NCBI RefSeq assembly: GCF_028621955.1
Contig: NZ_CP117516.1
Location: 1-64,000, forward strand
Source of the DNA: Erythrobacter sp. BLCC-B19
Lineage (GTDB): Bacteria; Pseudomonadota; Alphaproteobacteria; Sphingomonadales; Sphingomonadaceae
Reading direction: 5' to 3'
Length of the DNA: 64,000 bases
Part shown: piece by piece, positions 9,137 to 16,438 of the stretch
How the letters are laid out: each line of letters begins with the position of its first letter
How positions within the stretch are numbered: position 1 is the stretch's first letter
The notes under the pieces: model-generated
Told to the model about the DNA's origin: nothing
The model's input: the letters and a program-made list of their open reading frames with translations, nothing else
Databases searched by the model: none
Made by a program: the position numbers and the translations under genes

Positions 9137-9493
9137 ATGGCATTGCGAATTCTTGTGGCTGAAGACGAGTTCATTACCGCCTTCGACCTGTGCGACACGT
9201 TCGAAGAAGCCGGCTACGAGGTCGAAGGGCCGCACGCGGGCATTTCCTCGGCCATGCTCGCCTGCCAGAAGGGCCGCCCCGATTGCGCGCTGCTCGATAT
9301 CGAGCTGTCCGACGGGCTGACCTATGACCTCGCGCAGAAGCTGATCGACGCTTGCGTGCCGGTGATCCTCCATTCGGAGCGCGCCGACATGAGCGAACTT
9401 GCCGCGCGCTTCCCGCAGGCGACAACCCTCGCCAAGCCCTGCCCGCCTGCCGATTTGCTTGATGCGGTCAGCCGGGTGCTGACGCCTGCTTGA
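9137..9493 (+). CDS. Single-domain response regulator (receiver only)
   Basis: 118 residues forming just a CheY-like receiver: acidic pair Glu9-Asp10, phospho-acceptor Asp54 (LLDIE), switch residue Ser80 (ILHSE), and Lys100 in LAKP. There is no output domain and no adjacent kinase, so it probably acts by protein-protein contact or as a phosphate shuttle. GGGAGGA lies 8-14 bases upstream of the ATG. The most similar class in sphingomonads carries stand-alone receivers fed by HWE/HisKA kinases, but the partner cannot be named from here. Confidence 0.9.
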   Translation: MALRILVAEDEFITAFDLCDTFEEAGYEVEGPHAGISSAMLACQKGRPDCALLDIELSDGLTYDLAQKLIDACVPVILHSERADMSELAARFPQATTLAKPCPPADLLDAVSRVLTPA

Positions 9494-9512
9494 GGGTGGG
9501 GCTCGGGTGCTC

Positions 9513-9977
9513 ATGCTTTCGAGGATGAAGACCCTTCTGCCCGTCTTGCTGGTCCCGTTCACCGCAGGATCCGTGCTTCACGGGGCCACGCCGGAAGATT
9601 CGGTGGCTGCGGTAGTCGATCCCGCGTTTCAGAAGATTCTCGCGCGCGGGCCCTATTTCTATACCCTTTGCGAAACAGTCGACGCCGATGGCACGCGCGG
9701 CGGCGTGGCTTTCGTCGACGCCGGGGGAATGCAATATTTCGCCGACTTCGACCAAAAGAGCGGTAAGGTCACGCAATTCGTCCCCTTTCGCCGGAGCGGG
9801 GGCACTTTCTCGCTCGGCGAACACTGGGGCGGTGATGGGGCCGGCCTTGTCATCCGTGACTTTCTGAAACGCAATTCGGCGGTGCTCGACGGCCAGTGGC
9901 GTTATGGCGAAGGGCCGATCCCTACGGACGAGCTGACCGCCCCCGTGCTCGCAAGGTGCGCCTCCCGCAAGGCGTGA
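9513..9977 (+). CDS. Small exported protein of unknown function
   Basis: About 154 residues with an N-terminal signal peptide (MKTLLPVLLVPFTAGSVLHGA). The mature part is short and has two cysteines. I do not recognise a family. Candidate starts are GTG 9507, ATG 9513 and ATG 9525; 9513 is about 12 bases from a GAGGGTGGGG, while 9525 gives the most ordinary signal peptide. It follows the receiver gene by 19 bases and may be co-transcribed. Confidence 0.6.
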   Translation: MLSRMKTLLPVLLVPFTAGSVLHGATPEDSVAAVVDPAFQKILARGPYFYTLCETVDADGTRGGVAFVDAGGMQYFADFDQKSGKVTQFVPFRRSGGTFSLGEHWGGDGAGLVIRDFLKRNSAVLDGQWRYGEGPIPTDELTAPVLARCASRKA

Positions 9978-10022
9978 CTGCATCCCCTTGCCCCCCCGCC
10001 TGAACCCTGCAATGGCAGGCGC

Positions 10023-10670
10023 ATGAGCTCGATGAAACTCTACGGCTATTTCCGCTCGTCCACCTCCTACCGCCTGCGCATTGCCCTGGGCCTCAAGGGT
10101 CTCGCCTTCGAGAATATCCCGGTCAATCTCGTCACCGCCGAAAACAAGGATGCCGCCTTCACCAGCCGCAACCCTTTCGGCTCGCTGCCGATGCTCGAAG
10201 CGGACGGGCGTGACCGGGCGCAGTCGATGGCGCTGCTCGAATGGCTCGACGAGGCCTACCCGACGCCGCGCTTTCTGCCCGCCGATATCGAGGCGCGCTA
10301 CACGGTGCGCGAACTGGCCTATGCCATCGCCACCGAGATCCACGCGGTCAACAATCTGCCGGTGCTCAAATATCTCAAGGACACCCTCGGCCACACGCAG
10401 GACGAGATCGACGTCTGGTATCGCAACTGGCTGAAGCGCACGCTCGATCCGGTGGAGGCGCGGCTCGCGCAGCTCAAGACCGGCGATTTCCTGCACGGCG
10501 ATGCGCCGGGGCTGTTCGAGATCGTGCTCGTGCCGCAACTCGCCAACGCCCGGCGCTTCGCCTACGATCTCAGCGCCAGCCCCCACATGACCCGCATCGA
10601 GGCCGCCTGCCTTGCGCTCCCCGCCTTTGTCGCGGCGCATCCTGACAACCAGATCGACGCACCACACTAG
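10023..10670 (+). CDS. maiA: Maleylacetoacetate isomerase (zeta-class GST)
   Basis: 215 residues. It converts maleylacetoacetate to fumarylacetoacetate in tyrosine/homogentisate breakdown, using glutathione. The zeta-class active-site motif RSSTSYRLRIAL is near residue 11, followed by the GST N-domain NPFGSLPMLE and a helical C-domain. The next gene, a fumarylacetoacetate hydrolase 25 bases downstream, catalyses the following step. ATG at 10032 is an alternative start. Confidence 0.93.
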   Translation: MSSMKLYGYFRSSTSYRLRIALGLKGLAFENIPVNLVTAENKDAAFTSRNPFGSLPMLEADGRDRAQSMALLEWLDEAYPTPRFLPADIEARYTVRELAYAIATEIHAVNNLPVLKYLKDTLGHTQDEIDVWYRNWLKRTLDPVEARLAQLKTGDFLHGDAPGLFEIVLVPQLANARRFAYDLSASPHMTRIEAACLALPAFVAAHPDNQIDAPH

Positions 10671-10695
10671 AAAACCGTCTCGGGAGGACACCAGA

Positions 10696-11706
10696 ATGAA
10701 ACTCGCAACCCTCGACAACGGCACGCGCGACGGCAGGCTGGTGGTGGTGTCGAAAGACCTCACCCGCTGCTGTGCTGCTGGCTATATCGCGCCGACGCTG
10801 CAATATGCGCTCGACAATTGGGATCGGGTCGCGCCCGAGCTTGAAGTGCTCGCCCGCGATGTCGAGCACGAGACCGTGCCGTGCGAGCGGTTCCATGAAC
10901 GCCAGGCCCATTCGCCCCTGCCGCGCGCGTACCAGTGGGCCGATGGCAGCGCCTATATCAACCATGTCGAGCTGGTGCGTCAGGCGCGCGGCGCCAAGGT
11001 GCCGGAGAGCTTCTACCACGATCCACTGATGTATCAGGGCGGATCGGACAGCTTCCTGCGCCCGCGTCAGGACATTCCCTTGGGCGATCCGGCCTGGGGC
11101 TGCGACATGGAGGGCGAAATTGCCTGCATCACCGGCGACGTGCCGATGGGCGTTTCGGTCGAGGAAGCGGCGGGGCACATCAAGCTGCTGATGCTGGTCA
11201 ATGACGTATCCTTGCGCGGGTTGATCCCGGCGGAACTGGAAAAGGGCTTCGGCTTCTTCCAGTCCAAGCCCGCCAGCGCCTTTTCTCCGGTGGCGGTGAC
11301 GCCCGATGAACTGGGCGAGGCCTGGGCCGACAGCCTGATCCACCTGCCGCTGATGGTCGATTATAACGGCAAGCCTTTCGGCCGGGCGAATGCCGGGGTC
11401 GATGCGACCTTCAACCTCGCCCAGCTGGTCGCCCATGCTGCGCGGACGCGCAATCTGTGTGCGGGCACCGTGATCGGCACGGGAACAGTGTCGAACAAGG
11501 GTGCCGATGGCGGGCCGGGCCAGCCGGTCGCCGATGGCGGCGCGGGCTATTCGTGCATCGCCGAAATCCGGATGATCGAGACCATCCGCGATGGCGCACC
11601 CGCGACGCCGTTCATGCAGGCCGGTGACACGGTGCGGATCGAAATGCGCGATGCGGCGAACCACTCGATCTTCGGCGCGATCGAACAGCAGGTTGTCGCG
11701 GTTTAG
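10696..11706 (+). CDS. Fumarylacetoacetate hydrolase family protein
   Basis: 336 residues. Probably cleaves fumarylacetoacetate to fumarate and acetoacetate, the last step of tyrosine catabolism. FAH-fold features include a short N-terminal subdomain, DMEGEIACITGDVP with acidic metal ligands, LVNDVSLRGLIP, and GTGTVSNKG. The start at 10696 has GGGAGGA 6-12 bases upstream. It is shorter than eukaryotic FAH but matches the bacterial form. Upstream maiA makes the pathway assignment strong. Confidence 0.92.
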   Translation: MKLATLDNGTRDGRLVVVSKDLTRCCAAGYIAPTLQYALDNWDRVAPELEVLARDVEHETVPCERFHERQAHSPLPRAYQWADGSAYINHVELVRQARGAKVPESFYHDPLMYQGGSDSFLRPRQDIPLGDPAWGCDMEGEIACITGDVPMGVSVEEAAGHIKLLMLVNDVSLRGLIPAELEKGFGFFQSKPASAFSPVAVTPDELGEAWADSLIHLPLMVDYNGKPFGRANAGVDATFNLAQLVAHAARTRNLCAGTVIGTGTVSNKGADGGPGQPVADGGAGYSCIAEIRMIETIRDGAPATPFMQAGDTVRIEMRDAANHSIFGAIEQQVVAV

Positions 11707-11781
11707 GGCGTTTCAAACCGCGCTTGACGTGTTTTGGCCCTTGCCTGACCGCTGCTCGCCCCCATCTCCCGCGCCTTGCAG

Positions 11782-11803
11782 CGTTGTTTCACGTGAAACA
11801 ACG
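11782..11803. other. parS site (ParB-binding palindrome)
   Basis: Bases 11785-11800 read TGTTTCACGTGAAACA, the canonical bacterial parS consensus, inside a perfect 22-bp palindrome (11782-11803). Outer GCAGCG (11778-11783) and CGCTGC (11805-11810) add further symmetry. It lies in the 141- to 153-base gap between fumarylacetoacetate hydrolase and the aldehyde dehydrogenase gene. ParB loads on such sites and spreads to build the partition complex, usually near the origin. Confidence 0.93.
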
Positions 11804-11859
11804 GCGCTGCAGGCCAAGCCTCACCGGGGGTCATCCCCTCATCAGGAATGCGTTCGACC

Positions 11860-13314
11860 ATGACCAGCTACCCCGCAACCCTCCAGATGTTCATCGATGG
11901 CGAGTGGATCGCCGAAGGCGAAGCCGGGACGATGGCGGTGCTGAACCCGGCCACGGGCGGCGTGATCGGGCACTGCCCCAAAGCCTCCCCCGCGCAGCTC
12001 GACAGGGCGCTGAAGGCGGCGGGCGATGCCTTCCCCGGGTGGAGCCGCACCTCGGGCGCGGAGCGTCACGCGGTTCTGCGCCGCGCGGCCGATCTGATGC
12101 GCGAGCGCGCTGGCGACATCGCCAAGGTCATCACCGCCGAAATGGGCAAGCCCCGCGCGCAAGCGGTGGGGGAGATTACTTCAGCGGCTGATGTAATTGA
12201 TTTTCTTGGCGAAGAAGCCAAGCGCCGGGGCGGCAGGCTGATCCCCACCCGCGGCAATCAGCTGATCGCCCAGATCGTCACCCACGAACCCATCGGGCCG
12301 GCCGTGCTGCTGACGCCGTGGAATTTTCCGGTCAATCTGCCCGCCAAGAAGATTGGCGGGGCGCTGGCGGCAGGGTGCACGGCAATCCTCAAGCCGGCCG
12401 AGAACACGCCGGCTTCCGCGCAGATGCTGGTGCAGTGCTTCGTCGATGCCGGGCTTCCCAAAGGGGTGCTGAACCTCGTCCATGGCGACCCCGGCCCGGT
12501 CGCCGAACACCTCATTGCCTCGCCCGTCACCCGCAAGGTCAGCTTCACCGGATCGACCGCGATCGGCAAGCAACTGGGCGCGCTGGCGGCCAGCCACATG
12601 AAGCGCTTCACCCCGGAACTCGGCGGCCATGCCCCTGTTATCGTGAGCAAAAATGCCGAGCTCGAACGGGCGGTGATGATGTGCGCATCGACCAAGTTCC
12701 GCAACGCCGGACAGGTCTGCGTCTCACCCACCCGGTTCCTTGTGGCGCGCGAGATCTATGACCGCTTCGTGGCCGAATTTGCGCGCTACGCCAGTGGGTT
12801 GAAGGTTGGCGATGCAGGCGCGGACGAGACCGTCGAGATGGGCCCGCTCGCCCACGCCCGGCGCATCGCCGCGATGGAGCAGGTGGTGGCCGATACCGGC
12901 GGAAACCGCGGCGAAGTGGTGGCAGGCGGCAAGGCAATCGCCGGCAGCGGGTTCTTCTTCGAGCCGACCGTGATCGCCAACCCCGCCCCCGACAGCCGCT
13001 TCATGACCGAGGAGCCGTTCGGCCCCGTCGCCGGGATCGTGCCCTTCGACGCAATCGAAGACGCGGTCGGGATCGCCAATTCGCTACGCTATGGCCTTGC
13101 TGCCTATGCCTTTTCCGCCAATCTCGACGAGGCGCATTACCTCGGCCGAGCCTTGCGGGCCGGGATGGTGGGGATCAATCAGCTGATCGTCTCCTCGCCC
13201 GAAACCCCCTTTGGCGGGGTCGGCGACAGCGGATTCGGATCGGAAGGGGGCGAGGAAGGCTACCTCGCCTTTACCGACACCAAGCTGGTGATGATGGCGA
13301 AGGCGGGTGGCTAG
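11860..13314 (+). CDS. NAD(P)-dependent aldehyde dehydrogenase, succinate-semialdehyde type
   Basis: 484 residues. The ALDH superfamily signature residues are visible: LLTPWNFPVNLP, the catalytic Glu in PELGGHAPVI and catalytic Cys in NAGQVCVSPTR, then TEEPFGPVAGI. It resembles succinate-semialdehyde dehydrogenases (GabD-like), but substrate range cannot be fixed from sequence. Start 11860 (MTSYPATL) is preferred; ATG 11848 also has AGGA but immediately adjacent. Its TAG stop shares CTAG with the stop of a possible small convergent gene. Confidence 0.9.
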   Translation: MTSYPATLQMFIDGEWIAEGEAGTMAVLNPATGGVIGHCPKASPAQLDRALKAAGDAFPGWSRTSGAERHAVLRRAADLMRERAGDIAKVITAEMGKPRAQAVGEITSAADVIDFLGEEAKRRGGRLIPTRGNQLIAQIVTHEPIGPAVLLTPWNFPVNLPAKKIGGALAAGCTAILKPAENTPASAQMLVQCFVDAGLPKGVLNLVHGDPGPVAEHLIASPVTRKVSFTGSTAIGKQLGALAASHMKRFTPELGGHAPVIVSKNAELERAVMMCASTKFRNAGQVCVSPTRFLVAREIYDRFVAEFARYASGLKVGDAGADETVEMGPLAHARRIAAMEQVVADTGGNRGEVVAGGKAIAGSGFFFEPTVIANPAPDSRFMTEEPFGPVAGIVPFDAIEDAVGIANSLRYGLAAYAFSANLDEAHYLGRALRAGMVGINQLIVSSPETPFGGVGDSGFGSEGGEEGYLAFTDTKLVMMAKAGG

Positions 13315-13472
13315 GTCAGCGGGATGATGCGCGCGATCCGCGAAAACAGCGACTTGCGCGTTTCCATCGGCTGAATCCGACCATAGCGCGCGCGGCGCGA
13401 ATGTTCGTCATGGAGGCAAACCGTACGCCGCATGGGATCTGGCCGACTCGACCAGATGGTTGGTCTTTCCAT
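13311..13472 (-). CDS. Possible small protein (53 aa)
   Basis: A minus-strand frame from ATG 13472 to TAG 13311 encodes MERPTIWSSRPDPMRRTV..., ending ...METRKSLFSRIARIIPLT. GGGGA lies about 8 bases upstream of the start, and the stop shares CTAG with the dehydrogenase stop, a junction often seen between real convergent genes. ATG 13433 would give a 40-residue form. It is basic and matches no family I know. Evidence is weak. Confidence 0.3.
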   Translation of the reverse strand: MERPTIWSSRPDPMRRTVCLHDEHSRRARYGRIQPMETRKSLFSRIARIIPLT

Positions 13473-13633
13473 TTTTCGCGTCCCCGAATCGGGCGTTGTT
13501 ATGTTGCGCCAGCTAACACCAAAACTGTGGATAAAACGAGTCCAAACGCTGTCCTGCGCAAAATTTCTCAGGCGCACGTCAAGAGACGTCCGCCCGTTCG
13601 GGGCAAATTGTTTCCGGCGTGTGACTTTCCCGC
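13473..13633. other. AT-richer gap with a perfect DnaA box
   Basis: The interval 13315-13633 between two convergent genes is 319 bases. Apart from the possible small ORF, it contains TGTGGATAA at 13526-13534, the exact complement of the DnaA box TTATCCACA, in locally AT-richer sequence. No cluster of further boxes or unwinding element is evident, so I do not call it an origin. Confidence 0.5.
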
Positions 13634-14800
13634 TCAGGGCGCTGTGCGACGCACCCCGGCAGCGCGCACATCGGCGAGCGTCGGGTAGCCGTTGACCGCC
13701 ATCAACAGGTCGGCCTCGGCAAGGATTGAACGCAGCACCCAGGCCGCCCCCTCTGCGCCGCCCAGTGCCAGGCCATAGGTATAGGGCCGCCCCACGCCGA
13801 CCGCGCGTGCGCCCATCGCCAGCGCCTTGACCGCATCGGTGCCCGATCTGACGCCGCTGTCGAACAGCACCGGCACGTCGCCCGCTGCCTTCACCACATC
13901 GGCGAGCAGGTCGATGGTCGCGATCCCGCCATTCGCCTGCCGCCCGCCGTGGTTCGAGCAATAGACCGCATCCGCCCCGCTATCGACCGCGCGGGCCGCG
14001 TCATCAGGGTGGCAGATACCCTTCAAAACAATCGGCAATTTCGTGACAGACTTGAACCACGCCATGTCGTCCCACGTCAGCACCTGCCCGAATGTGGCCG
14101 CCCAGGTGAAGATCGCAGCCTGCGGGTCTTCCTCGGGCGGCTTGGCCAGCAGCGAGCGGAACACGGGGTCGGTGAAGTAGTTTTGGAGCACCTTTCCGCG
14201 CAGCTGCGGGAAGTTCGAGGCGTTGAGATCGCGCGGCCGCCAGCCTGTCACCCAGGTATCGAGCGTCACCACCAGCGCTGTGTAGCCAGCCTCTTCCGCG
14301 CGGCGGATCAGGCTGGTGGCAAGTTCGCGGTTGCGGGGCGTGTAGAGCTGAAACCATGCGGGCGTATCGCCGCAAGCGGCCTTCACATCCTCAAGCGGAT
14401 CATTGGCAAGCGTCGAGGCGCAGAACGGCACCCCTGTCATGGCCGAGGCGCGTGCGGCGGCCATGTCGCCGTGGCGATCCTGCGAAGCCTCGCCGTTGAG
14501 GCCAATGGGGGCCATGAACAGCGGGGTCGGATAGCGGTGACCGAACAACTCGATCGACAAGTCGCGCACCGAGCAATCGACCATCATGCGCGGCACCATC
14601 CCCCAATGGTGGAAGGCGGCAGCGTTCTGATCCTGCGTGTGTTCGTCCCCGCAACCGCCCGCGACATAGTTGGTGAGGCTCGGCCCCAGCGCCTCGTGCG
14701 CGCGCTTTTCGAGGGTGGCGAAGTCGACCGGGAAGGTCGGCAGGGTGCCGCGCAGGCCAGCGTTGTAGATCTCGTTCTGCATCGCGCCGAAATAGGTCAT
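13634..14800 (-). CDS. Lactate 2-monooxygenase-like FMN alpha-hydroxyacid oxidase
   Basis: 388 residues. Members oxidise an L-alpha-hydroxy acid with FMN; lactate 2-monooxygenase turns lactate and O2 into acetate, CO2 and water. The N-terminal NEIYNAGLRG, the segment NYVAGGCGDEHTQDQN, and LVVTLDTWVTGWRPRDLNASNFPQLRG resemble mycobacterial lactate 2-monooxygenase much more than respiratory LldD. FMN/substrate residues Lys260 (VLKGI), His284 and Arg287 (SNHGGRQ) are present. Start 14800 follows GGGAGA. No lactate permease or LldR regulator is adjacent. Confidence 0.85.
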   Translation of the reverse strand: MTYFGAMQNEIYNAGLRGTLPTFPVDFATLEKRAHEALGPSLTNYVAGGCGDEHTQDQNAAAFHHWGMVPRMMVDCSVRDLSIELFGHRYPTPLFMAPIGLNGEASQDRHGDMAAARASAMTGVPFCASTLANDPLEDVKAACGDTPAWFQLYTPRNRELATSLIRRAEEAGYTALVVTLDTWVTGWRPRDLNASNFPQLRGKVLQNYFTDPVFRSLLAKPPEEDPQAAIFTWAATFGQVLTWDDMAWFKSVTKLPIVLKGICHPDDAARAVDSGADAVYCSNHGGRQANGGIATIDLLADVVKAAGDVPVLFDSGVRSGTDAVKALAMGARAVGVGRPYTYGLALGGAEGAAWVLRSILAEADLLMAVNGYPTLADVRAAGVRRTAP

Positions 14801-14875
14801 GGCGGCGTGTCTCTCCCGTTTGTGTTTGACGGGAATTCAGACGAAGCGGCGGCTCAGGGCAAGCGGTTTTCCTGA

Positions 14876-14920
14876 GCATCGCGCGGAAAAGTGGGCACCG
14901 GTTTTCCGCTCAGGCGATGC
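14876..14920. repeat. Palindromic intergenic repeat, rhizobial-type
   Basis: Outer arms GCATCGC (14876-14882) and GCGATGC (14914-14920) enclose inner arms GCGGAAAA (14883-14890) and TTTTCCGC (14902-14909). The core GCGGAAAAGTGGGCACCGG resembles, from memory, the widespread alphaproteobacterial palindrome with GCGCAAAAGTGTGCAGCGG. It lies between the flavoenzyme and DCC-protein genes. Confidence 0.7.
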
Positions 14921-14932
14921 GACATCCAAAGG

Positions 14933-15277
14933 CTAGAACAGGCGTTGCAGCCGCGGGCGCAGGCGCAGGAAGCGGATATAGGCGCCTTCCAGAATGCGCA
15001 GGACAGTGGGGTTCCGCGCCGCCAGCCCCAGCGGGCGCAGCAGTGGGATCGCCCGCCACATCGCTGCAAAGGCGGCCGCACCATCGTGGATCACCCCGTC
15101 CTCTTCGGCATGGAAGCGCGCGAGGAGCTGCGCGCGGTCGATCGGGCAGGACGGGTCGGCACCTGCTGCGACATCAACAAAGGTGATGCGCCCGCCCCGG
15201 TCGAGCCGTCGCATGACGGCAATTTCGCGCAAGCACAGCGGGCAAGCGCCGTCGTACCAGATCCTCACGCGGTTCAC
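14933..15277 (-). CDS. DCC-family thiol-disulfide oxidoreductase-like protein (DUF393)
   Basis: About 114 residues. The motif [11 protein letters not shown] near the N-terminus is the defining DxxCxxC of the DUF393/DCC family, suspected to act in thiol-disulfide exchange. The GTG at 15277 overlaps the preceding DUF2474 stop as GTGA; a GTG at 15289 is the alternative. It is the last gene of the cytochrome bd operon, which suggests but does not prove a role in oxidase assembly or redox balance. Confidence 0.8.
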   Translation of the reverse strand: MNRVRIWYDGACPLCLREIAVMRRLDRGGRITFVDVAAGADPSCPIDRAQLLARFHAEEDGVIHDGAAAFAAMWRAIPLLRPLGLAARNPTVLRILEGAYIRFLRLRPRLQRLF

Positions 15278-15408
15278 GGTGCGATCCACAGCCGGATCAC
15301 ATAGGCGACTGCGCCCAGCACCGCGACACTCGCCGCCCAGATGCCCGCCATCCAGAGCAGGCGCTGCCAGAGCGGCGCTTCCGGCGGTTGCTCGGGCGGC
15401 GCGAGCAT
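15274..15408 (-). CDS. DUF2474 single-helix peptide of the bd oxidase operon (44 aa)
   Basis: A minus-strand gene from ATG 15408 to TGA 15274 encodes 44 residues: a Pro-rich start ([20 protein letters not shown]) then one membrane helix ([23 protein letters not shown]). Length, position 34 bases after cydB and topology fit the DUF2474 family, small proteins found next to cydAB/cioAB and thought to be accessory subunits like CydX. Confidence 0.85.
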   Translation of the reverse strand: MLAPPEQPPEAPLWQRLLWMAGIWAASVAVLGAVAYVIRLWIAP

Positions 15409-15442
15409 TATCGTTGTCCTATCACTGCGCTACTTAAGGACA

Positions 15443-16438
15443 TCAGTGATACCCTTCGTCCGCAACCTTGCCGCGGAACACCCAATAGGCCCAGGCGGTA
15501 TAGGCGATGATCAGCGGCAGGGTCAGCGCCACACCCACCAGCATGAAGGCCTGGGAGCGATAGGGCGCGGCGGCCTCCCAGATGGTGACGCTCTCGGGCA
15601 CGGCATAGGGCCAGATGGTAACCCCCAGCCCGCTCATGCCGAGGAAGAACAGCGCGATCCCCAGCCAGAACGGCTTGGAATTGCGGTCTTTCAGGATCGC
15701 GCGCAGCATCGACAGCGCGACGATTGCGGTGAGGATCGGCACGGGGGCGACGTAGTAGATCTCCGGCGCGGAGAGCCAGCGCGCGGCGTATTCAGCGTTG
15801 AGCGCAATGTTGTAGAGGCTCACCGCCCCCATCAGCACGATGGTTGCCGCACCCCAGCGAATGGCGAGCGTGCGGGCATGGGCCTGCTCCTCGCCGTCGA
15901 GCTTCCAGATCAGCCAGGTGCTTCCCAGAAGAGCATAGCCCGCGACTGTCCCGAGGCCGGTGAGGAGCGTGTAGGGCGTCAGCCAGTCGAACCAGCTCCC
16001 CGCATAGGCGCGGTTCACCACGTCGATCCCCTGGAGAAGCGCGCCCAGGGTCATGCCCTGCGCCAGCGCAGCGACGAAGCTGCCGCCGGTGAAGGCCATG
16101 TCCCAGAACTTCTGGTGCCCCGGATCGCGCCAGCGATATTCGAAGGCGACCCCGCGGAACACGAGGCCGAGCAGCATCGCGATGATCAGCGGATAGGTCG
16201 CCGGAAGGATCACTGCGTAGGCCAGCGGAAAGGCGGCAAAGAGCCCTCCCCCGCCGAGCACCAGCCAGGTCTCGTTCCCGTCCCACACCGGCGCGATCGA
16301 GTTCATCGCCCGGTCACGCTCGCGCCCGGCCTTGAAGGTCGGGAACAGGATGCCGATGCCAAGGTCAAAGCCGTCCATCACGACATAGGCGAAGACCGCA
16401 AAGGCGATGATGAAGGCCCAGATGACGGTAAGATCCAT
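15443..16438 (-). CDS. cydB: Cytochrome bd ubiquinol oxidase subunit II
   Basis: 331 residues with about 8-9 membrane helices. It is the structural partner of CydA in the quinol oxidase that reduces O2 without pumping protons. Typical motifs: VMDGFDLGIGIL near the N-terminus and MNSIAPVWDGNETWLVLGGGGLFAAFP. The ATG at 16438 overlaps the cydA stop (GTGATG); GTG 16441 is an alternative. The short, compact form is that of cyanide-insensitive CIO-type enzymes. Confidence 0.95.
   Translation of the reverse strand: MDLTVIWAFIIAFAVFAYVVMDGFDLGIGILFPTFKAGRERDRAMNSIAPVWDGNETWLVLGGGGLFAAFPLAYAVILPATYPLIIAMLLGLVFRGVAFEYRWRDPGHQKFWDMAFTGGSFVAALAQGMTLGALLQGIDVVNRAYAGSWFDWLTPYTLLTGLGTVAGYALLGSTWLIWKLDGEEQAHARTLAIRWGAATIVLMGAVSLYNIALNAEYAARWLSAPEIYYVAPVPILTAIVALSMLRAILKDRNSKPFWLGIALFFLGMSGLGVTIWPYAVPESVTIWEAAAPYRSQAFMLVGVALTLPLIIAYTAWAYWVFRGKVADEGYH

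Noticed and set aside
13473..13633. Chromosomal replication origin
   Set aside because: Only one convincing DnaA box and no unwinding element or typical flanking genes were found.
13311..13961. A 216-codon minus-strand frame ending at 13311
   Set aside because: Most of it runs out of frame through the lactate 2-monooxygenase-like gene; only its last 53 codons, outside that gene, are kept as a low-confidence candidate.
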